Source: an uncultured Collinsella sp. (GTDB lineage Bacteria; Actinomycetota; Coriobacteriia; Coriobacteriales; Coriobacteriaceae). From it: 17,692 nt of DNA. Both the position numbers and the translations under genes were made by a program. The notes under the pieces are model-generated. The model was not told the DNA's origin. It was given only the letters and a program-made list of their open reading frames with translations, and did no database searches. Every line of letters begins with the position of its first letter. The first letter of the stretch is position 1. Where the stretch lies: positions 1-17,692 of the forward strand of contig UQIT01000037.1 of assembly GCA_900541175.1 (NCBI GenBank), given 5' to 3'. Positions 1 through 6,676 of the stretch are shown here, piece by piece.

Positions 1-117
1 CATGACCAGAAGGTCTATGCCGTCCTCTTTTCATGCCAATTTGTTCGCTCTGGCGACCGCTCGCTGACGTTGTCAGAGCATCGGCGTTGCCTTGGCCGTT
101 GGAAATAATCCCAGATG

Positions 118-253
118 TAGTCGTTGGGGACGTTCTTAAATGACTAGTCGAAAGGGACGCTCTTGCCGGCACCTGGGGACGGTCCCTAAGTGCCGGCAGA
201 TTGGGACACTTCTTTGCAAGATGGCGCTGAAGATTGTCCCCGACGACTAGTCG
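118..253. repeat. Nested palindromic intergenic element
   Basis: The outer arms are 118-136 and 231-249, imperfect inverted repeats containing GTCGTTGGGGAC and its near-complement. Inside lies a perfect 9-bp inverted repeat, TGCCGGCAC (164-172) with GTGCCGGCA (190-198), enclosing a small GGGA/TCCC hairpin. The palindrome GACTAGTC occurs at 142-149 and again at 245-252. The inner 13-mer GGCACCTGGGGAC (168-180) recurs at 16943-16955, so part of this is probably a dispersed genomic repeat. There is no T-tract that would make it a simple terminator, and its function is unknown. Confidence 0.6.
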
Positions 254-301
254 TTTAATGCATCAGTTTCTGTCGAGTCGGTGCTCTTTGCGGGTTGCCC
301 G

Positions 302-307
302 TATAAT
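302..307 (+). promoter_or_regulatory. Consensus -10 box for tgt
   Basis: A perfect TATAAT sits 38 bases before the tgt start codon. No good -35 hexamer is present at 16-18 bp spacing, so only the -10 element is claimed. Transcription would begin near 314, giving a short leader with the ribosome binding site AAGGAG at 330-335. Confidence 0.6.
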
Positions 308-344
308 GGTTTGCGTATGAACCGCAACCAAGGAGTTCTAGTTT

Positions 345-1484
345 ATGGACCAGAGCCTTTTTAAATTCGACCTGATCGCCGAGGACCCGACCACGCACGC
401 GCGCGCCGGCGTGCTGCATACCCCGCACGGCGAAATCGAGACGCCGATCTTTATGCCCGTGGGCACCAAGGCAAACGTCAAGGGTATTCCCACCGAGACC
501 GTCAAGCAGCTCGGCGCCCAGATCGTGCTTGCCAATACCTATCACCTGTCCATGCGCCCCGGCGAGGACACCATCGCCGAGTTGGGCGGACTGCACAAGT
601 TCATGAACTGGCATGGCCCCATTCTTACCGACTCGGGCGGCTTCCAGGTCTTTAGCCATAACGACGCCGTTAAGCTCACCGATGAGGGCGTGCGCTTTAT
701 CGTCAACGATTACGACGGCCGCCACGTGTTCTGGACGCCCGAGGACAACATGGAAATCGCCATGAAACTCGGCTCCGACATCTGCATGCAGCTGGACCAG
801 TGCCCGGGCTATCCCGCCACGCGCGCCTACGTTGAGCGCGCCGTTGAGCTGTCGAGTATGTGGGCCGAGCGCTGCTATAAGGCGCATACCCGCGACGACC
901 AGGCGCTCTTTGGTATCGTCCAGGGCGGCATGCACCTAGATCTGCGCCTGCGCTCGCTGCGCCATCTGGAGGAGTGCGGCGACTTCCCCGGTTACGGCAT
1001 CGGCGGCTACTCGGTGGGCGAGGACCACGAGACCATGTTCGAGACCCTGGCACCGCTCGTAAGCGAGTACATGCCCAAGCACAAGCCGCGCTACCTGATG
1101 GGCGTCGGCAACCCCACCACCCTCGTGCGCGGTGTGGGCGTGGGCATCGATATGTTCGACTGCGTGCTGCCGACGCGCACCGGCCGCATGGGCACGGCAT
1201 TCTCCAGTGAAGGTCGCCTTAACTTCCGCAACGCCCGCTTTGCGCATGACGACGGCCCCATCGATCCCACCTGCACCTGCCCGGTGTGCACGGGCGGTTA
1301 CAGCCGTGCGCTCATCCGTCACATGGTCACGCAGAAGGAGATGCTCGGCGGCATTCTGCTGTCGATGCACAACATCTACTACCTGCTCAACCTTATGCAG
1401 CGTGTCCGTCAGGCCATTATCGAGGGCCGCTACGGTGCGTTCGTGAGCGACTGGATGAACAGCCCCGCGGCGGTGGATTACTAA
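345..1484 (+). CDS. tgt: tRNA-guanine transglycosylase (Tgt)
   Basis: Tgt swaps guanine-34 in GUN-anticodon tRNAs for a queuine-type base (preQ1 in most bacteria). The protein has 379 aa, close to the usual 370-380. TDSGGFQVFS carries the general acid/base Asp96, and FDCVLPTRTGR carries the nucleophile Asp272. Zinc ligands are visible as C310, C312, C315 and H342. GIVQGG (190-195) and GIGGYSVGE (218-226) line the base pocket. The latter has Tyr-Ser where most bacterial enzymes have Leu-Ala, and LDQCPGYP (150-157) differs from the usual FDECTPYP. The start is supported by AAGGAG nine bases upstream and a TATAAT at 302-307. No queuosine-pathway partner lies next to it. A short hairpin without a T-run (1495-1511) follows the stop, and the first strong terminator is at 1634-1682. 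The assignment is very secure. Confidence 0.97.
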   Translation: MDQSLFKFDLIAEDPTTHARAGVLHTPHGEIETPIFMPVGTKANVKGIPTETVKQLGAQIVLANTYHLSMRPGEDTIAELGGLHKFMNWHGPILTDSGGFQVFSHNDAVKLTDEGVRFIVNDYDGRHVFWTPEDNMEIAMKLGSDICMQLDQCPGYPATRAYVERAVELSSMWAERCYKAHTRDDQALFGIVQGGMHLDLRLRSLRHLEECGDFPGYGIGGYSVGEDHETMFETLAPLVSEYMPKHKPRYLMGVGNPTTLVRGVGVGIDMFDCVLPTRTGRMGTAFSSEGRLNFRNARFAHDDGPIDPTCTCPVCTGGYSRALIRHMVTQKEMLGGILLSMHNIYYLLNLMQRVRQAIIEGRYGAFVSDWMNSPAAVDY

Positions 1485-1633
1485 GGGCGACAGACACGCT
1501 TGCGGAGCGTGGGCAACGGCAAACGCTGAGCGCCAGCCGCTCGTCACATTCTCTGACGCTGGCTGCGCGACCGCTGACCGATAGCTTGCAAGCACTTGAT
1601 ACATCATGGGTACCATACCGAATAGTTGATGTT

Positions 1634-1682
1634 CGGGCGGGTGTTTGGCGCATGGCGTCGACCCCGCCCGTTTTTCTTTTTC
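1634..1682 (+). terminator. Strong intrinsic terminator before the LOG-family gene
   Basis: A perfect 8-bp stem, CGGGCGGG (1634-1641) with CCCGCCCG (1663-1670), is followed directly by TTTTTCTTTTTC. The T-tract ends about five bases before the ribosome binding site of the next gene. The hairpin either ends tgt transcription or, if a promoter lies upstream at about 1596-1625, acts as a leader attenuator for the LOG-family gene. Confidence 0.85.
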
Positions 1683-1697
1683 TCGATAGGAGCACCC

Positions 1698-2456
1698 ATG
1701 ATTAAGAATGAGAACGTCGAGGGCGAGCCTGCCTACGACGAGACGTACCGCCGCGGCCCCGTGGTCATGCGCGGCCCCATGATTCCTAAGGACAACACCT
1801 ACGCCAACCTGCTGGCGCCCGAAGATTCGACCGACTGGCTGCATGCCGATCCGTGGCGCGTACTGCGCATTCAGGCCGAGTTTGTCGACGGCTTCGGCGC
1901 GCTTGCCGAGCTTGGCCCCGCAGTGACCATCTTCGGCAGTGCCCGCACGCCTAAGACCGATCCGCTCTACAAGGCGGCGCGTACCGTCGGGCGCAAGATC
2001 GCGCAACGTGGGGTGGCGGTTATCACCGGTGGCGGCCCTGGCGTTATGGAGGCGGCCAACAGGGGAGCGGCGAGTGTCAACGGCAAGTCAGTTGGCCTAG
2101 GCATTGAATTGCCGCACGAGCAGGGGCTCAACAAATACGTGAACCTCGGCATGGACTTCCGCTACTTCTTTGTGCGCAAAACCATGTTCGTTAAGTACAG
2201 CTCGGGCGCCATCGTATTTCCCGGCGGCTTTGGCACGCTCGACGAGATGTTCGAGGTTCTCACGCTGGTGCAGACGCACAAGGTCAAGCGCATGCCGCTC
2301 GTGCTGGTGGGCAGCGAGTACTGGCAGGGCCTGTTCGACTGGCTCAACGGCCCGGTGATGAGCGCCGGTATGATCAGCCCGCTCGATCCGGATCTGGTAC
2401 ACATTACCGACGACCTCAACGAGGCTGTCGACATCGCCCTGAGCGGGCTGATGTAG
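1698..2456 (+). CDS. LOG-family (TIGR00730) Rossmann-fold protein
   Basis: The family is often mislabelled lysine decarboxylase. Characterised members hydrolyse cytokinin-type nucleoside 5'-monophosphates to base and ribose phosphate, but the substrate here is unknown. The 252-aa protein carries GGGPGVMEA (111-119) and PGGFGTLDE (175-183), the nucleotide-binding and catalytic signatures, in the right order. The first 60 residues form an extension of the kind found in longer family members. The ATG at 1698 is chosen because AGGAG (1688-1692) precedes it. An in-frame upstream ATG at 1626 would place the terminator hairpin inside the coding sequence. The last 126 bp (2331-2456) are repeated at 6677-6802 with three differences. 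The 3' end present now may therefore have been supplied by an inserted element. The reading frame is intact. Confidence 0.9.
   Translation: MIKNENVEGEPAYDETYRRGPVVMRGPMIPKDNTYANLLAPEDSTDWLHADPWRVLRIQAEFVDGFGALAELGPAVTIFGSARTPKTDPLYKAARTVGRKIAQRGVAVITGGGPGVMEAANRGAASVNGKSVGLGIELPHEQGLNKYVNLGMDFRYFFVRKTMFVKYSSGAIVFPGGFGTLDEMFEVLTLVQTHKVKRMPLVLVGSEYWQGLFDWLNGPVMSAGMISPLDPDLVHITDDLNEAVDIALSGLM
2331..2456 (+). repeat. Left direct repeat: 3' end of LOG gene (attL-like)
   Basis: This stretch matches 6677-6802 at 123 of 126 positions, offset 4346 bp. The differences are at 2344 (T/C, Leu to Pro), 2408 (C/T, silent) and 2426 (T/C, silent). The longest identical run is 2345-2407, 63 bp, which would contain any crossover core. 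Similarity stops at the stop codon on the right and fades a few bases before 2331 on the left. This is what is expected when an element carrying a copy of a gene's 3' end integrates and restores the gene. Confidence 0.85.
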
Positions 2457-2488
2457 GGCGCTGTGACTGTTGTTATAGTAATGTGAAC

Positions 2489-2543
2489 GGCATACTGATG
2501 CTATTTAACATCAGTATGCCATCAAAACGGGGTATACTGATGC
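2489..2543. promoter_or_regulatory. Palindromic operator for the toxin-antitoxin operon
   Basis: A perfect 12-bp inverted repeat, GGCATACTGATG (2489-2500) and CATCAGTATGCC (2509-2520), with an 8-base spacer, is followed by a third half-site GGTATACTGATGC (2531-2543). The third copy contains TATACT (2533-2538), a good -10 hexamer, so occupancy by the ribbon-helix-helix antitoxin or the toxin-antitoxin complex would block the promoter. This layout is typical of autoregulated type II systems. Confidence 0.8.
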
Positions 2544-2568
2544 AAAAGACGAGGCGAGGAGGTCGCGT

Positions 2569-2868
2569 ATGTCTACTGCAACGGTTAAGCCTACGACGGT
2601 TCGCATCGAAGAGGGGCTCAAGGAACAGGCGACTGAGTTCTTGGATTCGGTCGGCCTCAGCCTCAATTCCTATCTCAATCTTGCCGTTCGGCAGCTTGTA
2701 AATCAGCGAAAGATTCCTTTTGAGATTGTAGGAAGGGCGGAGGTGCCCAACGAGGCGACGAGGCGTGCCATGGTGATCGCCGAGGCTCATGAGTTGGGGA
2801 TTTTGCCGGACGATAGCCCGTCATTCAACAACGCTGATGAGCTTATGTCATTCCTCGATGAGGAATAG
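2569..2868 (+). CDS. DinJ/RelB-family antitoxin
   Basis: This 99-aa protein fits the RelB/DinJ antitoxin family. The N-terminal section (about residues 8-50) has the ribbon-helix-helix pattern, with a TTVRIEEGLKEQA strand-helix and a helix around SLNSYLNLAVRQLV, which would bind the operator at 2489-2543. The acidic C-terminal half (NADELMSFLDEE) is the part that normally wraps the toxin. The ATG is supported by GAGGAGGT (2556-2563). The toxin gene starts two bases after the stop, so the genes are co-transcribed and probably translationally coupled. Base composition is visibly less GC-rich than in the flanking core genes. The gene lies inside the segment bounded by LOG-gene direct repeats, where it may stabilise the island. 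The family call is strong, but the exact subfamily is by resemblance. Confidence 0.88.
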   Translation: MSTATVKPTTVRIEEGLKEQATEFLDSVGLSLNSYLNLAVRQLVNQRKIPFEIVGRAEVPNEATRRAMVIAEAHELGILPDDSPSFNNADELMSFLDEE

Positions 2869-2870
2869 CG

Positions 2871-3179
2871 ATGTTCGAGATTAAAGTCGAGGCTCAATTT
2901 AGGGCGGACTACAAACGAACGATGCGTATGCATCCGCAGCTAAAGAGTGAGTTTAAGGCGGCAGTCGCAGAGCTTGCAGCTCACGGCTCGCTTCCCGCGG
3001 AATATGGCGCCCATGAGCTTTCAAACCCGGGCGGAAACTACAACGGCCACATCGATTTCCACCTATCCGATGGCTTGGTCGACGTGGTCGTTCTCTACTT
3101 ACCGCATAAGACTAATCCTGTGATCCGGCTGGTCAGAATGGGCTCGCATGAGGAGCTGTTCCAGGGCTCGCAGGGCTGA
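2871..3179 (+). CDS. YafQ-family mRNA interferase toxin
   Basis: This 102-aa RelE/ParE-superfamily protein resembles Escherichia coli YafQ, a ribosome-dependent mRNA endonuclease. Residues that align by eye with the YafQ active site are H48 (in GAHEL), H64 and D67 (in FHLSDGL), and H93 with F97 (in GSHEELF). The region after H64 seems about three residues longer than in YafQ. The C-terminal strand pattern VVVLYL...IRLVRMGSHEELF is typical. It follows the antitoxin by two bases and shares its operator. All expected catalytic residues seem present, so it is probably active. Its 3' end is 13 bases from a hairpin repeat that also overlaps the convergent primase-helicase gene. Confidence 0.88.
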   Translation: MFEIKVEAQFRADYKRTMRMHPQLKSEFKAAVAELAAHGSLPAEYGAHELSNPGGNYNGHIDFHLSDGLVDVVVLYLPHKTNPVIRLVRMGSHEELFQGSQG

Positions 3180-3192
3180 TTGCCGATTTCTA

Positions 3193-3259
3193 AGTTGCGG
3201 TGGAATAGGGATTGATTGACGGCTAATAAGTCAAAAACAGTCCCTATTTCACCGCAACT
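3193..3259 (+). repeat. Hairpin repeat, copy 1
   Basis: The arms 3193-3211 and 3241-3259 pair over 19 bp with a single G·T at 3203/3249. An inner stem TTGAC (3216-3220) with GTCAA (3230-3234) closes a 9-base loop. Copies 2 (6891-6957) and 3 (10164-10230) share the outer arms and the G·T position, all in the same orientation. Copy 2 has a compensatory change in the inner stem. The right arm overlaps the end of the minus-strand primase-helicase gene and supplies its stop codon. There is no T-tract, so this is a REP-like element, not a classical terminator. Confidence 0.85.
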
Positions 3260-6255
3260 GCTGGGGGTACCCCGTTCGTCGCCGCGGCCTCCGGTTCCAC
3301 TTTTCGCTGAATTTCGCTCAAAAGCTCGGCTGCGACTTCGCTGCTTTTGAAACGAATGCTGCAGTCTTCTTTCTTTGGGAAAGCCAGCAACGGAATAGCT
3401 CCGTACCAGACAGTTTCCTCGTCAATCACTGATGCGCACAGGCGTCCTTCGGCTTTGATGAGATAGTTGACGTTCATCTCGGCAAAAATCGCTTTCACGT
3501 CATCGCGTGGAGTTGAAGCAATAGAAATCTCAAGGGCAATTCCACGGGTAGCGGCATCCGCGAGTGCAGCGGCGAGCTTTTCAAGGCATGCGGCGGACGC
3601 GTAGGGTGCGGCAATAAAAATGCTTTTCGATGCGTTCTCGATGTCATTCACTAAAGCCTCCACGGCTCTTGCCGACCTAACGAGGATGTTTCGATCGTCC
3701 TGTCTGTTGTCGTTTGCCGCAAAGACTTCATACCCCAGCTTGGCGTAGGTCTTGAGCCTCTTTTGGTACATGCGCGCGAACATGGGTATCGACAGGTCAA
3801 CATAGTCGAATATCTCAACCCGCTGTTTGCCCTCGTGGCTTCTGTGTAGCCTACCTGCCTGCTGCGTTATGCTGCCGTCCCAAGATATTGGAGTGGCAAT
3901 GAGCAAAGTGTCAAGGTAAGACAGGTCGAAGCCCTCGCCCAGAAGACTTTCAGTTGCGACGATGATTCGATGATCATGCTCAAAGCTGGGAAGACTCTTC
4001 AGTATTGCTTTTCTTTCTTTGGCGTCGATTTCTCCGGTTAAGAGTATGGGTTCGTGTCCACGGCTTTGAAGTAGCCTGCATAGCTCTTCGGCATGCTTTT
4101 TTCTTTTAGATAGCACAAGCGGATGCCGGCCGTTTGATGCGGCCTCGAGGGCGTCCTCGATAATTGCTTCGTTTCTCGCGGCGTGTACACACAGGAGATC
4201 GAGAATTTGGTTAAAGGATGCTCCTGGTCCGTAGGTGGGTAATCGAATTCCGGTGAAACGCGGTCTAACAATGCGCTGAATCCCCTGTTGGATTGCTTGC
4301 GTTTTTGGATCGACGACATAGCGAACCGGGCCGCAGAGCATCGAGAGTGCCCGCGTGAGTCCGTCCGAACGCTCGGGCGTTGCGGAAAGGCCATATACAT
4401 ATTTGGCAGGAGCGGACTTGAGGACAAGCTCAAGCTGTGGCGCGGCCGCATGGTGGCATTCGTCACAGATGATGAGACTGTAATCGCGAACGAACTCCTT
4501 GGCTAATGACTCGCCGGTTTGGGGATCCTTGCCGGATAGCGACTGGAATGAAGCAATGTCGATGAGACGGCTTATGGCGGTCTTGCCTCCTCCGATTTGC
4601 CCAATGAGCGGAGGCTGTCTTTTGCTGATTCGTCCCTTTGGGGTTCGGACGGGCTCTCTGTTGTCCGTGATGTCGAGAAATCGTTCGAGTTGGGATTTCC
4701 ATTGGGCAATGAGCGCAGTTTTAGGAACGATGACGAGCGTTGGAAGACCAATGGCAGCAATAAGATAAGCTCCGATGACGGTTTTGCCGAACCCCGTCGG
4801 TGCGGACATGATCCCGTCTTCATAGCTGAGCATCTGTTCAGCGACAATTTGCTGTTCAGGGCGAAGAGTCCCTTTAAATGCCATCGCAATTGGATGGCTC
4901 GACTTGCGTTTGTCTGAATAGTGGGCAGAAACGCCGGCTTCTTGAAGCAGCCGCTCAAGTTGAACCTTGCAGCCTCTGGGAATCGCGACGTAGCCATCTC
5001 TAAGTTCGCTGAGGTCTATGAACCGCGGTTTGCCGAATACCGATTGATGCATAGATTGTGCGCGGAAGAATTCTGGGTTGGCAAATGTTGCAAGCCTGCG
5101 GACTTCCATTTGAGCTGCGGGACTCAGAGATTTTTCGGGGATATAGAGCATATCGGTCTGCGTGACGGACAGCGATGACGGGAAGTCCCGCGGTGTGAGC
5201 GGAAGCCGCTTTCGCAGTCTCTGGGAATGTGGCACACCGGTGTTTGCCGCCGCAACAGCTGCTATTCCATGTGACCTATTTTCGATGCTCTCGATCAGAT
5301 TTTGCACCGTCACGCGCGGGATTAACTGGATTTGCGAAAGGTAAAGCCATTGATCGGGAAAGGGCTCAAATTGCTCGTCAACAAATACGCTGTTCCCTTT
5401 TCGCTGCGCTTTTCCTTGAAAAGGCAGCGCTATGAGATTTCCAAAGCCGCCCTCAGGAATGGTGGACTGCGCGGGCAGCATTCGGTCAAATGCTTTGAAG
5501 GTGATTGTCTTGTTCAGTATCGCCGCTTCGGTGATAAGGCTGCTTCCAAAATCTCGTGCGGTCTTTGCGCTGACGAGCTCTAGGAAGAAAAACCAGACAT
5601 GTGCGCCGTCGCCCGATCTCGATCGCTCAACTGCGACATCGATTCCGTGGCTTTTTGCGACATGTCGAATGGCTTTCGTCGCTTCTTTCCAATCGGCTCC
5701 GTCAAAATCGATGACCAGGACTTTCGTGTTACTGTCTTTATCGAGCACATATTGGCCTATAACGTCTCGAAGCCTATCGTCATTGCCTCTGAAATGGGCG
5801 ATGATCGCGGCATCGCTCAACTCGGGGAAGACGCGGCTGCTGCATTCCGTGCATTTGACTCTCTGGTGGCTTGCTTTGGGGCAAATGCCTGACTTCCACT
5901 CATTTGCGCAGGCGGGCGTATAGCCAATTCCTCCGTCTTTTCTGCGGTACCCATGAGCGTAGACATCTTTGCGACCAGTAAAGAGATTGCGGAAGAGCTC
6001 GAGTTTGTCGCGCGCTGGGCTTGCGCTGGTGACGATATCTTCGATCTGCGCCCGTCTATCGAAAGAATCGCCAGCTTTCTCCCATTCTTCCAGCGTTGTA
6101 TAACGGATGTCTGGACCGCTGCTGCAGATAACGATTTGCTTGCGCGGATCCGAAGCGTGGACGACCGTTTTATTGAATTTGAATAGGGCGCTCCCGAAAA
6201 GGGCGTATTGATGCGTGCCGTTGCTCATTTGAAAGCCATTCTTATCAGCGTTCAT
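3244..6255 (-). CDS. AEP primase-like / SF2 helicase / PLD-like fusion (TOTE-like)
   Basis: The protein has 1003 aa. Residues about 85-310 match the primase domain of TOTE-type conflict proteins: four cysteines (C116, C125, C135, C138) likely bind zinc, DFD (D183, D185) is the metal-binding motif, and SGDGAHVW (H219) is the second AEP motif. Residues about 460-830 are an SF2 helicase with Walker A APTGFGKT (K491), DECH (598-601), SAT (624-626) and QQAGRLHR (R802, R805). Residues about 860-980 resemble a PLD nuclease domain, but the HxKxxxxD motif reads R938-x-C940-xxxx-D945. The start at 6255 follows an in-frame TGA. Met10 (6228) is possible, and neither has a clear ribosome binding site. The last residues AVAVK and the stop fall in a hairpin repeat. 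GC is lower than in the core genes, suggesting transfer. Role: probably defence or mobile-element conflict (inferred). Confidence 0.85.
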   Translation of the reverse strand: MNADKNGFQMSNGTHQYALFGSALFKFNKTVVHASDPRKQIVICSSGPDIRYTTLEEWEKAGDSFDRRAQIEDIVTSASPARDKLELFRNLFTGRKDVYAHGYRRKDGGIGYTPACANEWKSGICPKASHQRVKCTECSSRVFPELSDAAIIAHFRGNDDRLRDVIGQYVLDKDSNTKVLVIDFDGADWKEATKAIRHVAKSHGIDVAVERSRSGDGAHVWFFFLELVSAKTARDFGSSLITEAAILNKTITFKAFDRMLPAQSTIPEGGFGNLIALPFQGKAQRKGNSVFVDEQFEPFPDQWLYLSQIQLIPRVTVQNLIESIENRSHGIAAVAAANTGVPHSQRLRKRLPLTPRDFPSSLSVTQTDMLYIPEKSLSPAAQMEVRRLATFANPEFFRAQSMHQSVFGKPRFIDLSELRDGYVAIPRGCKVQLERLLQEAGVSAHYSDKRKSSHPIAMAFKGTLRPEQQIVAEQMLSYEDGIMSAPTGFGKTVIGAYLIAAIGLPTLVIVPKTALIAQWKSQLERFLDITDNREPVRTPKGRISKRQPPLIGQIGGGKTAISRLIDIASFQSLSGKDPQTGESLAKEFVRDYSLIICDECHHAAAPQLELVLKSAPAKYVYGLSATPERSDGLTRALSMLCGPVRYVVDPKTQAIQQGIQRIVRPRFTGIRLPTYGPGASFNQILDLLCVHAARNEAIIEDALEAASNGRHPLVLSKRKKHAEELCRLLQSRGHEPILLTGEIDAKERKAILKSLPSFEHDHRIIVATESLLGEGFDLSYLDTLLIATPISWDGSITQQAGRLHRSHEGKQRVEIFDYVDLSIPMFARMYQKRLKTYAKLGYEVFAANDNRQDDRNILVRSARAVEALVNDIENASKSIFIAAPYASAACLEKLAAALADAATRGIALEISIASTPRDDVKAIFAEMNVNYLIKAEGRLCASVIDEETVWYGAIPLLAFPKKEDCSIRFKSSEVAAELLSEIQRKVEPEAAATNGVPPAVAVK

Positions 6256-6676
6256 TGGGATGAGGGTACGTCATTTCAGCTTTATGAGATACGCGACTTC
6301 GATTTTGGTTCGGTAATAGTGGGGTACCGATCCGTGAGTGGCAATCAGCCGGTGCCAAAACGTGCGGCGGCTGTTGTTAAAGGTTTTTGACGGCTATGGG
6401 GCGGGTTGGCGGCGTGGGGAGGGGTTTTCGAATGACCCCGTGGTCAAATAACGTCAAATGTGAGTACTGCTGTTAATGTAGTCTCATAACATTTGGCAAG
6501 AATAGAATACCAATTCGACATTATTCTATATATCTAACCCACCAAACACGGCATTTTGAGCCTTGGCAAGGCGTGAAATTAATCGAAACGATCGATTCCG
6601 GCGAGATTTTGCTGCTACTAATTTGGTGGCAGTACTCATATTTGCCATTTTTGTCCAGTGGGTACCGCGAGGGGGT
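6256..6676. other. AT-rich gene-free end of the island
   Basis: No credible gene lies here. It is the most AT-rich stretch of the window. It must hold the promoter of the minus-strand primase-helicase gene, though I see no clear -35/-10 pair. Inverted repeats cluster near its right end: ATAGAATA (6502-6509) with TATTCTAT (6522-6529); GCCTT/AAGGC around 6560-6572; AATCG (6581-6585) with CGATT (6593-6597); and CCACCAAA (6539-6546) with TTTGGTGG (6622-6629). They sit just left of the duplicated LOG 3' end, where recombinase-binding sites would be expected. An open frame from 6563 into the LOG fragment is a by-product of the junction. Confidence 0.5.

Larger units (their letters stand above)
1..344. 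other. Gene-poor region upstream of tgt
   Basis: No convincing gene lies here. The first 108 bases are open in frame +1 up to a TAA at 106-108. This could be the tail of a gene that starts outside the window, but the roughly 35 residues match nothing I recognise. Positions 118-253 form a nested palindromic element (listed separately), and 302-307 is the -10 box for tgt. There is no room for a preQ1 riboswitch, because the leader from the predicted start site (about 314) to the tgt start codon is only about 30 nt. Confidence 0.5.

Noticed and set aside
308..344. preQ1 riboswitch before tgt
   Set aside because: The predicted leader is about 30 nt and shows no H-type pseudoknot pattern or conserved A-rich tail.
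255..2006. Long minus-strand open frames opposite tgt and the LOG-family gene
   Set aside because: They lie antisense to well-recognised genes, have low-complexity His/Arg/Ala/Gly-rich translations and no ribosome binding sites. They arise from high GC.
3193..3259. Hairpin repeats as ordinary terminators
   Set aside because: They lie at gene ends, but none has a T-tract after the stem on either strand, and the arms are conserved in sequence as well as structure.
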